The notes under the pieces were generated by a model that saw only the letters and a program-made list of their open reading frames with translations, had not been told where the DNA came from and did not search any database. The translations under genes were made by a program, and so were the position numbers. Below, one piece after another: positions 13,813-23,143 of a stretch of 64,000 nt of DNA. This stretch comes from Cuneatibacter sp. NSJ-177 (GTDB lineage Bacteria; Bacillota; Clostridia; Lachnospirales; Lachnospiraceae): positions 558,001 through 622,000 of the forward strand of contig NZ_JALIFO010000002.1 in assembly GCF_022867805.1 (NCBI RefSeq), in the 5' to 3' direction. Position 1 is the stretch's first letter. Each line of letters starts with the position of its first letter.

Positions 13813-15792
13813 TCAGAATTTTTCCCCGATTTCATACTTTTTCATTCTGCGCCACAGGCTGGACTTGCTGATCCCCAAAAGCTTCGCCGCCTCCTGACGC
13901 TTTCCTCCGGTTTGGTTCAAAGCCCAGGTGATCTGCTCTTTTTCCTGTTCTTCGTCCCCCTTTTCTCCGGCGGGCGGCATCCGGACCGTCAAGTCTTCCT
14001 CCCCGGCCAGATAAATCATCTTTAACTGCCGCAAGATAAACTCCGGTTCCAGGGCGCATTCCCCCGCCACCACCACCAGCCTCTCACAGAAATTGCGGAG
14101 CTGGCGCACGTTGCCTTTCCAGGAAAAACCGGCAATCACATCTCCCGCCTCCGGGGTAATCCACACGTTCTTGTGATACTTCTTTCCAAAGTCGTCCAGA
14201 AACCGCTTTGCCAGAAGCACCGAGTCCCGCCCCCGCTGCCGAAGGGGCGGAATTACGAGGGAAAGCACGTTCAAGCGATAGTACAGATCCTCCCGGAATT
14301 CCCCCTTCTCCACCTGGCGGATCAGGTTTTTGTTGGAAGCTGCGATCACGCGGATGTCCACGGGGATTTCTTTGTCGTCCCCGACCCGCCGCAAGGTCCG
14401 CTCTTCCAGGACGCGCAGAAGCCGGACCTGCCCTTGCAGGTCCATCTCCGAGATTTCATCCAGGAAGATCGTTCCCCCGTCGGCAATCTCGATCAACCCC
14501 TTCTTTCCTTTCCGCAGGGCGCCGGTAAACGCGCCTTCCACATAGCCGAACAGCTCGCTCTCCAGCAGATTCGGGGAAAAGGCGCCGCAGTTCAGGGCCA
14601 CGAAAGGCTCGTTTTTTCTGGCCCCTGCATTGTGAATACTCTGGGCAAACAGCTCTTTTCCCGTTCCGGTCTCCCCCATCAAGAGAACATTGGAGTGATA
14701 ATGGGCAAACTGTTCCGCCATCTGCTTTATTTCGTGCATCTCAAAGGAGCTGCCGAGAATATCGGAAAAATGATATTTTGCCTGATGCCCTTTGGCGTAG
14801 AGCTCCTGCTTGACCGCGGTCTCCATCCCTTCCAGCTTTTGGATTTCCGTCAGGTAGACCACCGCGCCCGACGGTTTCTCCTTTTGGGTTCCGGCATGAA
14901 GGGAAGTGGCGTTGGCCAAAACCGTATTTCCCCGCAAAGTCAGGATCTTCCCGAAGAGATTTTTCTCCTCCCGGATCACCGCCAGGATTTCTCCGCTCAA
15001 AAAAGCAGGGATCCGGTCCCAGACAAAAACGCCCAGAATCTCTTTCTCCGAGCAGTCCAGCAATTTTGACGCCGCCAGATTACAGAAAGAAATTCTCCCC
15101 TCCGAATCCGTCATCAAAACAGCTTCGAAGGCGTAGTCCATCAGTTCCCGCATCTCCCGCGTCTTTTCTTTATGGGCCTTGACGCCCCGCGCCACCACCG
15201 CGGCGGTCCGGAGCGCCTCCCAGATCATTTCCATGCTGGCGGCTTCCACACGGAAATAGGCTTCCAGCCCCACTTGCTCCGCAATCCGCTTCATGTTCTG
15301 GCCACAGATGACGAGATCAAAGCCCTTGGCCTTTTGTTCCAGGAGAAACTCTTCCCCCCGGTTCAGCATTTCCCTGGGAACCACCACATTGGATATCTCC
15401 ATATCGAAAATTTCGCTGTACATATCTTCCTCGATATAAAGACGCTGATGGGTGATCAAGGCAACCTTTCTTCTCCGGCCCGCCTCCTGCCAATAAGCAT
15501 CCCCTTTGTGCTTTTTTAAGTGATAGAGAAGACGGGTTGTCATCATCCCAACCACCGGGTCCGTCACAATCGGGATGGGGCAATTCAGGCTTTGCAGAAG
15601 CGCGAGAATCCTCCCTTTTGCTAAAATGACATCCACATCCAGGTTCTCCGCGATCGCCGCATATTCTTTTACCTGCTCCCAGTCATCATTCGGAACCACA
15701 TTCGGATAAATTTCCACATTCAGCTCTTTCGCCATCCGGATCGCGTGGGTCAGCTCTGCCTGTTCCATGGTGAGATACATGATTTTAATCAA
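13813..15792 (-). CDS. PrpR-like sigma-54-dependent transcriptional activator
   Basis: The 659-residue protein has an N-terminal PrpR_N-like sensory domain (about 1-200), a PAS domain (about 215-320), an AAA+ domain with Walker A GETGTGKE (373-380) and the sigma-54 contact loop GAFTGA (420-425), and a Fis-type helix-turn-helix at the end (GGKRQEAAKLLGISKSSLWR). It activates sigma-54 RNA polymerase from an upstream enhancer. I accept the TTG start at 15792 because AGGAGG lies seven bases before it. It is the last gene of the esterase/Dpp operon, whose promoter at 24.7 kb is near-consensus sigma-54, so it most likely controls that operon. The ligand is unknown. Confidence 0.95.
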   Translation of the reverse strand: MIKIMYLTMEQAELTHAIRMAKELNVEIYPNVVPNDDWEQVKEYAAIAENLDVDVILAKGRILALLQSLNCPIPIVTDPVVGMMTTRLLYHLKKHKGDAYWQEAGRRRKVALITHQRLYIEEDMYSEIFDMEISNVVVPREMLNRGEEFLLEQKAKGFDLVICGQNMKRIAEQVGLEAYFRVEAASMEMIWEALRTAAVVARGVKAHKEKTREMRELMDYAFEAVLMTDSEGRISFCNLAASKLLDCSEKEILGVFVWDRIPAFLSGEILAVIREEKNLFGKILTLRGNTVLANATSLHAGTQKEKPSGAVVYLTEIQKLEGMETAVKQELYAKGHQAKYHFSDILGSSFEMHEIKQMAEQFAHYHSNVLLMGETGTGKELFAQSIHNAGARKNEPFVALNCGAFSPNLLESELFGYVEGAFTGALRKGKKGLIEIADGGTIFLDEISEMDLQGQVRLLRVLEERTLRRVGDDKEIPVDIRVIAASNKNLIRQVEKGEFREDLYYRLNVLSLVIPPLRQRGRDSVLLAKRFLDDFGKKYHKNVWITPEAGDVIAGFSWKGNVRQLRNFCERLVVVAGECALEPEFILRQLKMIYLAGEEDLTVRMPPAGEKGDEEQEKEQITWALNQTGGKRQEAAKLLGISKSSLWRRMKKYEIGEKF

Positions 15793-15834
15793 ATGGCTCC
15801 CTCCTCTCTTTCTACTCCTCCCGCCGCCAAAATG

Positions 15835-15867
15835 AAAAAGGAGCCGCCACCGAAAGCAACGGCCCCT
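15835..15867 (-). terminator. Partial terminator after the substrate-binding gene
   Basis: AGGGGCCG pairs with CGGCTCCT (one G-U) on the minus strand and is followed by TTTTTCATTTT. It lies between the binding-protein gene and the regulator and would reduce regulator transcription. Confidence 0.65.
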
Positions 15868-15883
15868 GAATGAAAAACAAACC

Positions 15884-17512
15884 TTACTGGTTCAACCAGA
15901 TATCCTCGGCGGAATAGCCGTAAGCCACCCGGTTCCGGTTCATCCCTTCCACATAATCCTGGGAGAAAAGGTAGGCCGGACAGATCCACATGGCCTCCAG
16001 CACACACTCATCGTAGCTTAAGAGCCTGCTGCATTCCTTCAGGTACTGCTTCTTTTCCTCCAGCGTTTTCGCCGACAGCGCCTTGGTCAGAGCGTCTTCA
16101 TATTCATCGGAGACGTTCATCACCTTTCCATAGGAGCCTTCACGGGAGTAGACCCGTTTTAACGTGGAGGCAATATCCAGATAACCCGGCGACAGGCCCA
16201 GCAACAGACCGGGGGTGGTGCCGGATTCCCTGAGATCGGTCAGCGTGGTCACCACCTGCACCTCTGCCCGGATTCCCAGTTCCGAAAGGCTGGCCTGGAT
16301 GGCCGTGGCATCCTTTGAATTGCTGGCAGTGCAGAAAATCGTCGTATCGAATCCGTCCGGATATCCGGCGTCCGCCAATAAAGACTTGGCCTTTTCCGCA
16401 TCATAGGCCGGATCTTCCAGCTCATCGTCGAAATGATAGGAGCCGGTGATGCCAAACTGATTGGAAGCGTAGGCATATTTTCCCTTGGCTGCAAAGGCAA
16501 CGGCATCCCAGTCGATTCCATAGCGGAACACGGCCTGGCGCACCGCCACGTTGTTCCAGGGATCGCCTTCCACGGTGCTGTTGGGGTAGAATACGCCGAT
16601 GCTGATGTCGCCGGGCATTCCCAAACTCTGATTTTCATAGCCCGCGGCCAGGATCATGTCGATGATCTGGCTGTTGTCGCTGTTGTAAAAATCGACCTCT
16701 TTATTTAGGAAGGCGGAGGCAGCCGTGGTCCCCTCGGTCAGGCAGATCACCTCGATGCCGTCCAGATACGGTTCTCCCTGCCAGTAATCCTCATTTTTGA
16801 CAAAGGTCAGCTTCGTGTCGGCCTCATAGCTTTCCAGCTTATAGGGGCCGGTGCCGACCATATTGACTTTGCACCAGTCCTCGCCGTGCTCTTCATAGGC
16901 TTTTTTCGAGTGCATGTACATCTTCCCGATCAGGTTCTCCCACTCCAAAGAGAAAGTGGCAAAGTGAATCTCCACCGTGTAGTCGTCCAATACTTTCACC
17001 TCGGTGGGATTTCCCAATGAGGCGGCTCTTCCCGCGGCCAGAGCCGTATCAAAGGTCCACTTTAAAACCTCTGCATTCAGATCCGATCCGTCGGTAAACT
17101 GGATTCCCTCCCGAAGTTTCACGGTCAGCGTCAGCTTTTCATCGTCGCGGACCATTGACTCCGCCAGAAGCAGATCATAAGTGCCGTCCTTGTAGATCCG
17201 GGCCAAAGGCTCGATCGCCGGTGCGATAAAAAGGTCCGCGTTGGTGCTGGACGCCGTCACCGTAAAGAACGACATGGGAACTACGGCCTCCGCGCTGCGG
17301 AATACGCCTCCCTTTTTCGGCTCCGCCTGTCCTTCCGCGTGAGTGGCTGAGGCAGACTCTTTTGCCGCTGTGCCCGTCTGGGTCGCCGCCGCAGATGTAC
17401 CGGCTGCCGTCGCTCCGGCCGCCGCGGTCTCGCCGGAGCCGCCGCAGCCCGTCAGAGAAACCGCCATCAGTCCGGCCAGCAGGCAAGCTGTCCATCTTTT
17501 CCTGTTTTTCAT
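15884..17512 (-). CDS. Peptide/dipeptide-type ABC transporter substrate-binding lipoprotein (family 5)
   Basis: The 542-residue protein has a signal peptide ending in the lipobox LTGC (Cys23) and a low-complexity Ala/Thr linker. The family-5 binding fold follows (FRSAEAVVPMSFFTVTASST, then LLLAESMVRDDEKLTLTVKL and VGTGPYKLESYEADTKLTF). It captures an oligopeptide-like or other organic ligand outside the cell for the adjacent permease. AGGAGG precedes the ATG. It follows the permease and ATPase genes of the same operon, and a hairpin follows it. The neighbouring esterases suggest the ligand, or its precursor, is an ester. Confidence 0.92.
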   Translation of the reverse strand: MKNRKRWTACLLAGLMAVSLTGCGGSGETAAAGATAAGTSAAATQTGTAAKESASATHAEGQAEPKKGGVFRSAEAVVPMSFFTVTASSTNADLFIAPAIEPLARIYKDGTYDLLLAESMVRDDEKLTLTVKLREGIQFTDGSDLNAEVLKWTFDTALAAGRAASLGNPTEVKVLDDYTVEIHFATFSLEWENLIGKMYMHSKKAYEEHGEDWCKVNMVGTGPYKLESYEADTKLTFVKNEDYWQGEPYLDGIEVICLTEGTTAASAFLNKEVDFYNSDNSQIIDMILAAGYENQSLGMPGDISIGVFYPNSTVEGDPWNNVAVRQAVFRYGIDWDAVAFAAKGKYAYASNQFGITGSYHFDDELEDPAYDAEKAKSLLADAGYPDGFDTTIFCTASNSKDATAIQASLSELGIRAEVQVVTTLTDLRESGTTPGLLLGLSPGYLDIASTLKRVYSREGSYGKVMNVSDEYEDALTKALSAKTLEEKKQYLKECSRLLSYDECVLEAMWICPAYLFSQDYVEGMNRNRVAYGYSAEDIWLNQ

Positions 17513-17652
17513 AGATTTCCTCCTTTATTTTTTTATATAAACCCCGGTCCGCTCCCATTTCCAGTAACGGGCCGAAGTGCATACCGCGGGCAAAGACCTG
17601 CCGCCCGTTTGAGTGATCTCTCTTCCGGCCAGGTCCGATTCCCGGACAACAA

Positions 17653-19683
17653 TCAGGCATCCTCCTGCTGTTCATAGAGAAAACAAGCCACCCTGTGTCC
17701 CGGCTTTACTTCTTTCAGCTGGGGCGTCTCTTTCCGGCACCGGTCTTCTGTCAGATTGCACCGGTCGCTGAAGGGACAGCCCGCCGGGCGTTTTAAAATG
17801 CTGGGAACTTCCCCTTTCAGGGGAATGCGCTCGCGCCCCGCATCGGGGTTGGCATCCGGCACTGCCGAGAGCAGCGCTTTTGTGTAAGGATGAAGCGGCT
17901 CCTCGTAGAGATCCAGGCAATCCGAGAACTCTACGATCCTCCCCAGGTACATGACCATAATCCGGTCGCTGATGTGCTTCACCACCGCCAGGTCATGGGC
18001 GATAAAAAGATAGGTCAGCCCCAGGCGGCTCTGCAGTTCCTCCAGCAGATTGATGATCTGCGCCTGGATCGAGACATCCAGGGCGGAGATCGGCTCATCG
18101 CACACGATCAGGGACGGGTTGGAGGCAAGCGCCCTGGCAATCCCCAGGCGCTGACGCTGGCCGCCGGAAAATTCATGGGGAACCCGTTCCCGAAGCTCCG
18201 GGCTCAGGCCCACCAGCCGGAACAACTCGTCCACCTTTGCCTCATATTCTTCCTGACTTTTTGTCAGGTGGTGGATCTTAAGAGATTCCCCCACGATGGA
18301 TCCGGCTGTCTGCCGCGGATCCAGGGAAGAAAACGGGTCCTGAAAGATCATCTGCATTTTGGGCCGGAAGGAGATCAGTTCCGAATCTTTCATCCGGGCA
18401 ATATCCGTTCCTTCAAAAATCACTTCCCCCTCGTCCGGCCGGTAAACCCGCATCAGGCAGCGGGCCAACGTCGTTTTTCCGCAGCCGCTCTCCCCAACGA
18501 TTCCTAAGGTCTCCCCCTTACGGACCTGAAAGGTGATATCCTCGATCGCCTTTACCTCCCCGATCTTTTTCCGGATCAGCCCTTTATAGACCGGAAAGTA
18601 TTTCCGAACCTTCCGGATATCCAGGCAGAGCTCCGGCTTTATCGTCTTTTTTGCCGTCTCTTTTTGAAGCTTATGGGAAAGCTCCTCTTCTCTTTGTTCC
18701 AGTTCCTCCCCGCTTAAGAAACAGGCGATGCTGTGGCCCTCTTCCGTCATCCGCAGCGGGGGAATGCCCTCTTTGCATCGTTCTTTCCGATACTCACAGC
18801 GGGGATAAAACGGACAGTAGGGCGGACGGTTTGCCGGGTTGGGGGGAAGCCCGTCGATGGGTACCAGTACTTTTCCCTTGGGATCGCTGAGCCTTGGAAT
18901 TGCTTTCAAGAGCCCGCGGGTATAAGGGTGCTCCGGCCTGCGAAACAGGGCTTTCGTGCCCGCATGCTCCATGATATGGCCGGAGTACATGACGTAGATC
19001 CGCTCTGCATACTGAGCCACGATTCCCAGGTTATGGGTCACAATGATGATGGAGGTTCCGGTCTTTTTCGCAATGTCCTGCATCATCTCCAAAAGCTGGG
19101 CCTGGGTGGTCACATCCAGCGCCGTGGTCGCCTCGTCCGCAATCAGGATTTCCGGTTCCGCCGCCAGGGCCATGGCGATCATAATTCTCTGGCGCATCCC
19201 GCCGGAAAACTGCTGGGCATAGTAGCCGAAACGGCTTTCCGCGTCCGGGATATTGACCAGTTTCAGCATTTCGACGGCTTTGGCCCTGGCCGCCTCCTTG
19301 TCCAGGCCCAAATGCAGCATGATGGTCTCCTGGATCTGGTAGCCCACGGTCAGGACCGGGTTCAGGGAGGTCATGGGCTCCTGGAAAATCATGCCGATCT
19401 TGCCCCCGCGGACCTCCCGCATTTTTTCTCCGTTGGGAGGGTAGCTCAAGAGGTTGTCTTTCCCATTTTCCAGATAGACTTCGCCCCCGGCCACCCGCCC
19501 TGGGGAGGAGATCAGCTGCAAGAGGCTCATCATGGTCACGGATTTTCCGCTCCCGGATTCCCCGACCACCCCGATGATCTCCCCCGGATTCAGATAGAAA
19601 GAGACGCCGTCCACCGCGTTCACCACATTTCCGTCCGTGACGAACTGAGCTTTTATATTTCTTACTTCCAATAACTTGTCCAC
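17653..19683 (-). CDS. Fused DppD-DppF ABC transporter ATPase
   Basis: Two complete peptide-importer ATPase domains lie in one 676-residue chain. The first has GESGSGKS near residue 40, a QQFSGGMRQR signature and the oligopeptide C-terminal region with NRPPYCPFYPRC. The second has GESGCGKTT near 397, HEFSGGQRQR and a Cys-rich end (CPFSDRCNLTEDRC) that binds an Fe-S cluster or metal in this family. A fused ATPase gives equal amounts of both subunits. The start is a GTG with AAAGGAG seven bases upstream. It lies between the permease genes and the binding-protein gene of the sigma-54 operon. Confidence 0.93.
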   Translation of the reverse strand: MDKLLEVRNIKAQFVTDGNVVNAVDGVSFYLNPGEIIGVVGESGSGKSVTMMSLLQLISSPGRVAGGEVYLENGKDNLLSYPPNGEKMREVRGGKIGMIFQEPMTSLNPVLTVGYQIQETIMLHLGLDKEAARAKAVEMLKLVNIPDAESRFGYYAQQFSGGMRQRIMIAMALAAEPEILIADEATTALDVTTQAQLLEMMQDIAKKTGTSIIIVTHNLGIVAQYAERIYVMYSGHIMEHAGTKALFRRPEHPYTRGLLKAIPRLSDPKGKVLVPIDGLPPNPANRPPYCPFYPRCEYRKERCKEGIPPLRMTEEGHSIACFLSGEELEQREEELSHKLQKETAKKTIKPELCLDIRKVRKYFPVYKGLIRKKIGEVKAIEDITFQVRKGETLGIVGESGCGKTTLARCLMRVYRPDEGEVIFEGTDIARMKDSELISFRPKMQMIFQDPFSSLDPRQTAGSIVGESLKIHHLTKSQEEYEAKVDELFRLVGLSPELRERVPHEFSGGQRQRLGIARALASNPSLIVCDEPISALDVSIQAQIINLLEELQSRLGLTYLFIAHDLAVVKHISDRIMVMYLGRIVEFSDCLDLYEEPLHPYTKALLSAVPDANPDAGRERIPLKGEVPSILKRPAGCPFSDRCNLTEDRCRKETPQLKEVKPGHRVACFLYEQQEDA

Positions 19684-19699
19684 ACCGGTTCTCCTTTCC

Positions 19700-20590
19700 T
19701 CAAATATCGCCGCGCAGCCGGGGATCCAGAGCGTCCCGGATGCCGTCGCCGAACATGTTCAGGCAGATGACCAGGATGGCAACGCAGATACCGGGCGTGA
19801 TGGCAAAGACCGGATTGGTCAGCAGATACGCCTTTCCGTCGCTGACCATGGAGCCCCAGGAGGCAGTCGGAACGCTGACTCCGACGCCCAGGAAGCTGAG
19901 ACCGGCTTCCACCAAGATTGTCTGACCGACCTGCTGGGTCATCATGACAATGATCGGGGAAAGGCTGTTGGGTAAAATATGCTTGTACATCAGGCGCAGG
20001 TTTTTGCTTCCCTGGAGTTTTCCAGCCATCACAAAGTCGCTTCCCTTGATCTTTAACACCTCGGCCCGCATCATCCGGACATAGCCCGGCACCGTGGATA
20101 GGCCGAGAATAATCGCCAGATTCCGAAGGCCGCCGCCGAACACGGCAATCAGGGCCATGGCCAGCACCGTGTTTGGAATCGACATCAGTGCTTCACAGGA
20201 GCGCATAATCACCGCGTCGGCCCAGCCGCCGAGATAGGCGGCGCACATCCCTAAAAAGGTTCCTGCCACACAGGCAATGGCCACCGCCAGAACGCCGACG
20301 GCCAGAGAGACCCTGGAGCCGTAGATGATACGGCTTAACACATCGCGCCCCAGATCGTCCGTTCCCAACAGATGCGCGCCGGAGGGACTTTGCAGGGCCG
20401 CAAAGAAGTCTGTTTTATTGGGGTCATAGGGGGCCAAAAGAGGCGCCAGAACGGCAATCAGGATGAACGCCAAAACGCCGATTGCCCCGAACAGCACCAC
20501 TTTCCGCCGGAACAATGCCTTTACAAACTTTCGTCTGCTCTCCTGCTTTCTCTCCTTGGCCGTCCGTGCTTTTTCCAGTATTGTTTCCAT
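19700..20590 (-). CDS. Peptide ABC transporter permease, DppC type
   Basis: This 296-residue inner-membrane protein has an N-terminal cytoplasmic arm, the GTDDLGRDVLSRIIYGSRVS motif just before the core, and six likely membrane helices. The EAA-like coupling loop lies around GSKNLRLMYKHILPNSLSPI. It forms the transport channel with the DppB-type subunit encoded just upstream. Spacing to neighbours is 15 bases on each side, so it is within the operon. Confidence 0.92.
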   Translation of the reverse strand: METILEKARTAKERKQESRRKFVKALFRRKVVLFGAIGVLAFILIAVLAPLLAPYDPNKTDFFAALQSPSGAHLLGTDDLGRDVLSRIIYGSRVSLAVGVLAVAIACVAGTFLGMCAAYLGGWADAVIMRSCEALMSIPNTVLAMALIAVFGGGLRNLAIILGLSTVPGYVRMMRAEVLKIKGSDFVMAGKLQGSKNLRLMYKHILPNSLSPIIVMMTQQVGQTILVEAGLSFLGVGVSVPTASWGSMVSDGKAYLLTNPVFAITPGICVAILVICLNMFGDGIRDALDPRLRGDI

Positions 20591-20605
20591 CGTCCGACCT
20601 CCTTC

Positions 20606-21559
20606 CTACTCCGATTCCACCAGGCTGATCCGGGGATCCACCAGCATGTAGAGCAAATCCGTCACGATGTAAGCCAGGCAGGATACCAGCGCCGTCAGCA
20701 GGACGCAGGCCTGGACCACCGGGATGTCTTTTCCCCCGATGGCTTTCACAAACAGAGAACCCATGCCGGGGATCTGAAACACCGACTCCACGAACATGGA
20801 GCCCCCGACCATGAAGGCCAGACGATTTCCCAGCATCGTGATGATCGGGATCAGACCGTTTTTCATCACATGGATCAAGATAACTTTCTTCTCCCTCAGC
20901 CCCTTGGAACGGGCGGTCCGGACATAATCCTGCCGGATCACCTCCAGCATGCTGGAGCGGGTCTGCCTGGTCACGCCTGCGATACTGCCGATGGACAGGC
21001 AGATCAGCGGCATGATCAGCTGCTTCATGTGCATCCCGAAGTCTTCCCAGGGCCAGGTAAACCCGTAGGACGGCAGCAGCCCCGACTTCAGGGCAAGAAA
21101 ATACATCAGACAGATGCCGATCCAAAATTGGGGCAGGCAGTTGCAGAGGTTGGCGATGAAGGTCAGAATAGAGTCCGCCTTCTTCCCCCGGTACACCGCG
21201 GTCAGCATGCCAAACAGGATGCCGATGGGATAACCGATCACCGTGGACAAAACTGCCAGATAAAGGGTGACGGTCACCCTTGAAGCAATCAGTTCTTCCA
21301 CTTCCACATGATATTGATAGGACACGCCGAAATCGCCCTGAAACACTCCTCCGAGCCAGCCGGCATACCGAGTAATCAAAGGTTTGTCCAGCCCCAGCTG
21401 TTCATAGGCGACCTGATATTCCTCCGGCGTGATGTCCTCCCCCAGCATGGCGTACACCGGATCCCCCGGTATAAAGGACATCAGGAGGAATACCAAAATG
21501 GAAACTAGGAACATGACGAGAATCGTCTGCCCCAGCCGTTTCAATAAATACTTCCCCAT
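20606..21559 (-). CDS. Peptide ABC transporter permease, DppB type
   Basis: This 317-residue membrane protein begins MGKYLLKRLGQTILVMFLVS and includes FIPGDPVYAMLGEDITPEEY, both hallmarks of DppB/OppB subunits. The coupling loop is near VRTARSKGLREKKVILIHVM. It pairs with the DppC-type permease that follows. It begins 22 bases after the stop of the frameshifted esterase gene, so it is transcribed from the same sigma-54 promoter. Confidence 0.92.
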   Translation of the reverse strand: MGKYLLKRLGQTILVMFLVSILVFLLMSFIPGDPVYAMLGEDITPEEYQVAYEQLGLDKPLITRYAGWLGGVFQGDFGVSYQYHVEVEELIASRVTVTLYLAVLSTVIGYPIGILFGMLTAVYRGKKADSILTFIANLCNCLPQFWIGICLMYFLALKSGLLPSYGFTWPWEDFGMHMKQLIMPLICLSIGSIAGVTRQTRSSMLEVIRQDYVRTARSKGLREKKVILIHVMKNGLIPIITMLGNRLAFMVGGSMFVESVFQIPGMGSLFVKAIGGKDIPVVQACVLLTALVSCLAYIVTDLLYMLVDPRISLVESE

Positions 21560-21581
21560 ACGGTCTTGCTCTCCTTTCTAC

Positions 21582-23140
21582 TTACAGACCCGCCTTTCCT
21601 CTCAGCCGTTCCAGGGCGTAATCCCGCAGGAAAGCCGACATAGGGGTCTCCGGCATGGGAATCATTCCGTTGCCGCCGCCGAATTCCCGGACCAGAGGAC
21701 ATTGTTTTGTGTAGGGAATCCAAAACGGATGCGCCCCGTCGTTGGGCGTGCCGGTTTTTATGAAATTGCACCAGGAATCGCACATGCAGTTGGACAGGTC
21801 CAAGTCTCTTCCCGTGTAAGGCCGGTCTATCCTCAAAAAGGTCTGAAAGACATAGGCATGTTCGCCGGAATGGAACGCGCCTTTATGATCGTCCCTGGAA
21901 CCGGGTGGGAAAAGAAATACTGAAACACCGGCCTGCGGCCCAGCTCCAGCTGCTTTTCCGAGAACGCCTGGGCCGAAGCCCACATATGATCCGCCGAACT
22001 GCGCCGCTCCGTCTCCTCCGCCCCGGCTTTGGTGTCCGCCCGCGCAGCTTTCAAATACTGTTCTGCAAAAACACCGTATTTCTCCCCGATTTCCCGGCGG
22101 TATTTTTCCAGATCAATGTCCCGTCTCCCCATGATATAGGTGAACTCGTCCGCCATGGTCCCGGTCAGATAGTCCACATCCGCATAACGGCCCGCCCGGA
22201 CCGCATCCATGGTGCTCTCAAAAAACAGTTCGTTATCCTGGCAGCGGCCAAAGGGACTGTAAGAATCCCCTTCCTTCTTCGGGCGCTCCCGGCAGAAATC
22301 GTAATAATACTCCACCAGGCGGCCGCCGGGTATCCGCCGGGCTTCTTCCACGGTCCGGACTCCGATGTACCGGAAAAACTCCTCTCCGATTTGCTCCGCA
22401 TCGGCAAGCGTCACATCCTTGTCCTGCACGATCCCTCCCAGGCCGCCTCCGCTCTGCATGACGCAGCGCTGAAACAGTCCCTGGGCTTTCGGCATCGCCG
22501 CCAGATCCATCACCGCCCCGGCCCCGCCGGACTGGCCCAGAATGGTCACCCGGTCCGGGTCCCCGCCAAAGGCCGCGATATTTCTCTTAACCCATTGCAG
22601 AGCCGCCAGAATATCCCGATACGCGTAATTGCCCGACGCGGCGACGCCCCTCTCTTTCCGGCTTTCCTCCGTCAGCTCCCGGTGAGCCAGGAAACCGAAC
22701 ACATTGAGGCGGTAGCCGATCGTGACGAAAATCACGCCCCGTTTGGCAAAGGCTTCCCCGTCGTAAGCCATGTTGATGCAGTCTCCGTGCTGCATTCCTC
22801 CTCCGTGAATCCAGAAAGCGACGGGCAGCCGGTCTTCCGGGGTTTTGGCCGGAGTCCAGATATTGGCGGTCAGCACGTCCTCACTGTAACGGCGCTCCAC
22901 ATAAAATTCCTTCTGATAAAAGTCTCCGCCTCCCAGGACGCGTTTTTGATGGCAGGCGTCCCCGAAAAGATAAGCCTCCCGGACGCCGTCCCAGGGTTTC
23001 ATGGGTACCGGCGGGCGGAAGCGGAGCGGACCTACGGGCGGAGCCGCATAGGGCACGCCTTTATGTACGGCAACTCTCTGATTTCCTGCAAAAGTTCCTC
23101 TCAGTTTTCCTTCTTCTACCTCAACTTCCAGAAGCGCCAT
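21582..23140 (-). pseudogene. Type B carboxylesterase broken by a frameshift
   Basis: The first frame (23140 to 21833) encodes a carboxylesterase/lipase with the oxyanion region WIHGGGMQHG and nucleophile motif GQSGGAG. After FFSHPVPG at about 21905 it runs into 17 unrelated residues. The expected continuation, SRDDHKGAFHSGEHAYVFQT to the normal end, is in the -1 frame down to 21582. The change equals loss of one base in the CCCACCCGG stretch. The truncated product lacks the catalytic His of GAFHSGEH, so it should be inactive. Its intact paralogue lies three bases upstream. A sequencing error is possible and no slippery heptamer is evident. Confidence 0.8.
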
Positions 23141-23143
23141 CGG

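Noticed and set aside
14173-15069. A 298-codon plus-strand open frame
   Set aside because: It lies opposite the AAA+ domain of the sigma-54 activator and has no family motifs.
21895-21915. Programmed -1 frameshifting in the second esterase
   Set aside because: I see no X-XXY-YYZ slippery heptamer in the right phase and no clear downstream structure.
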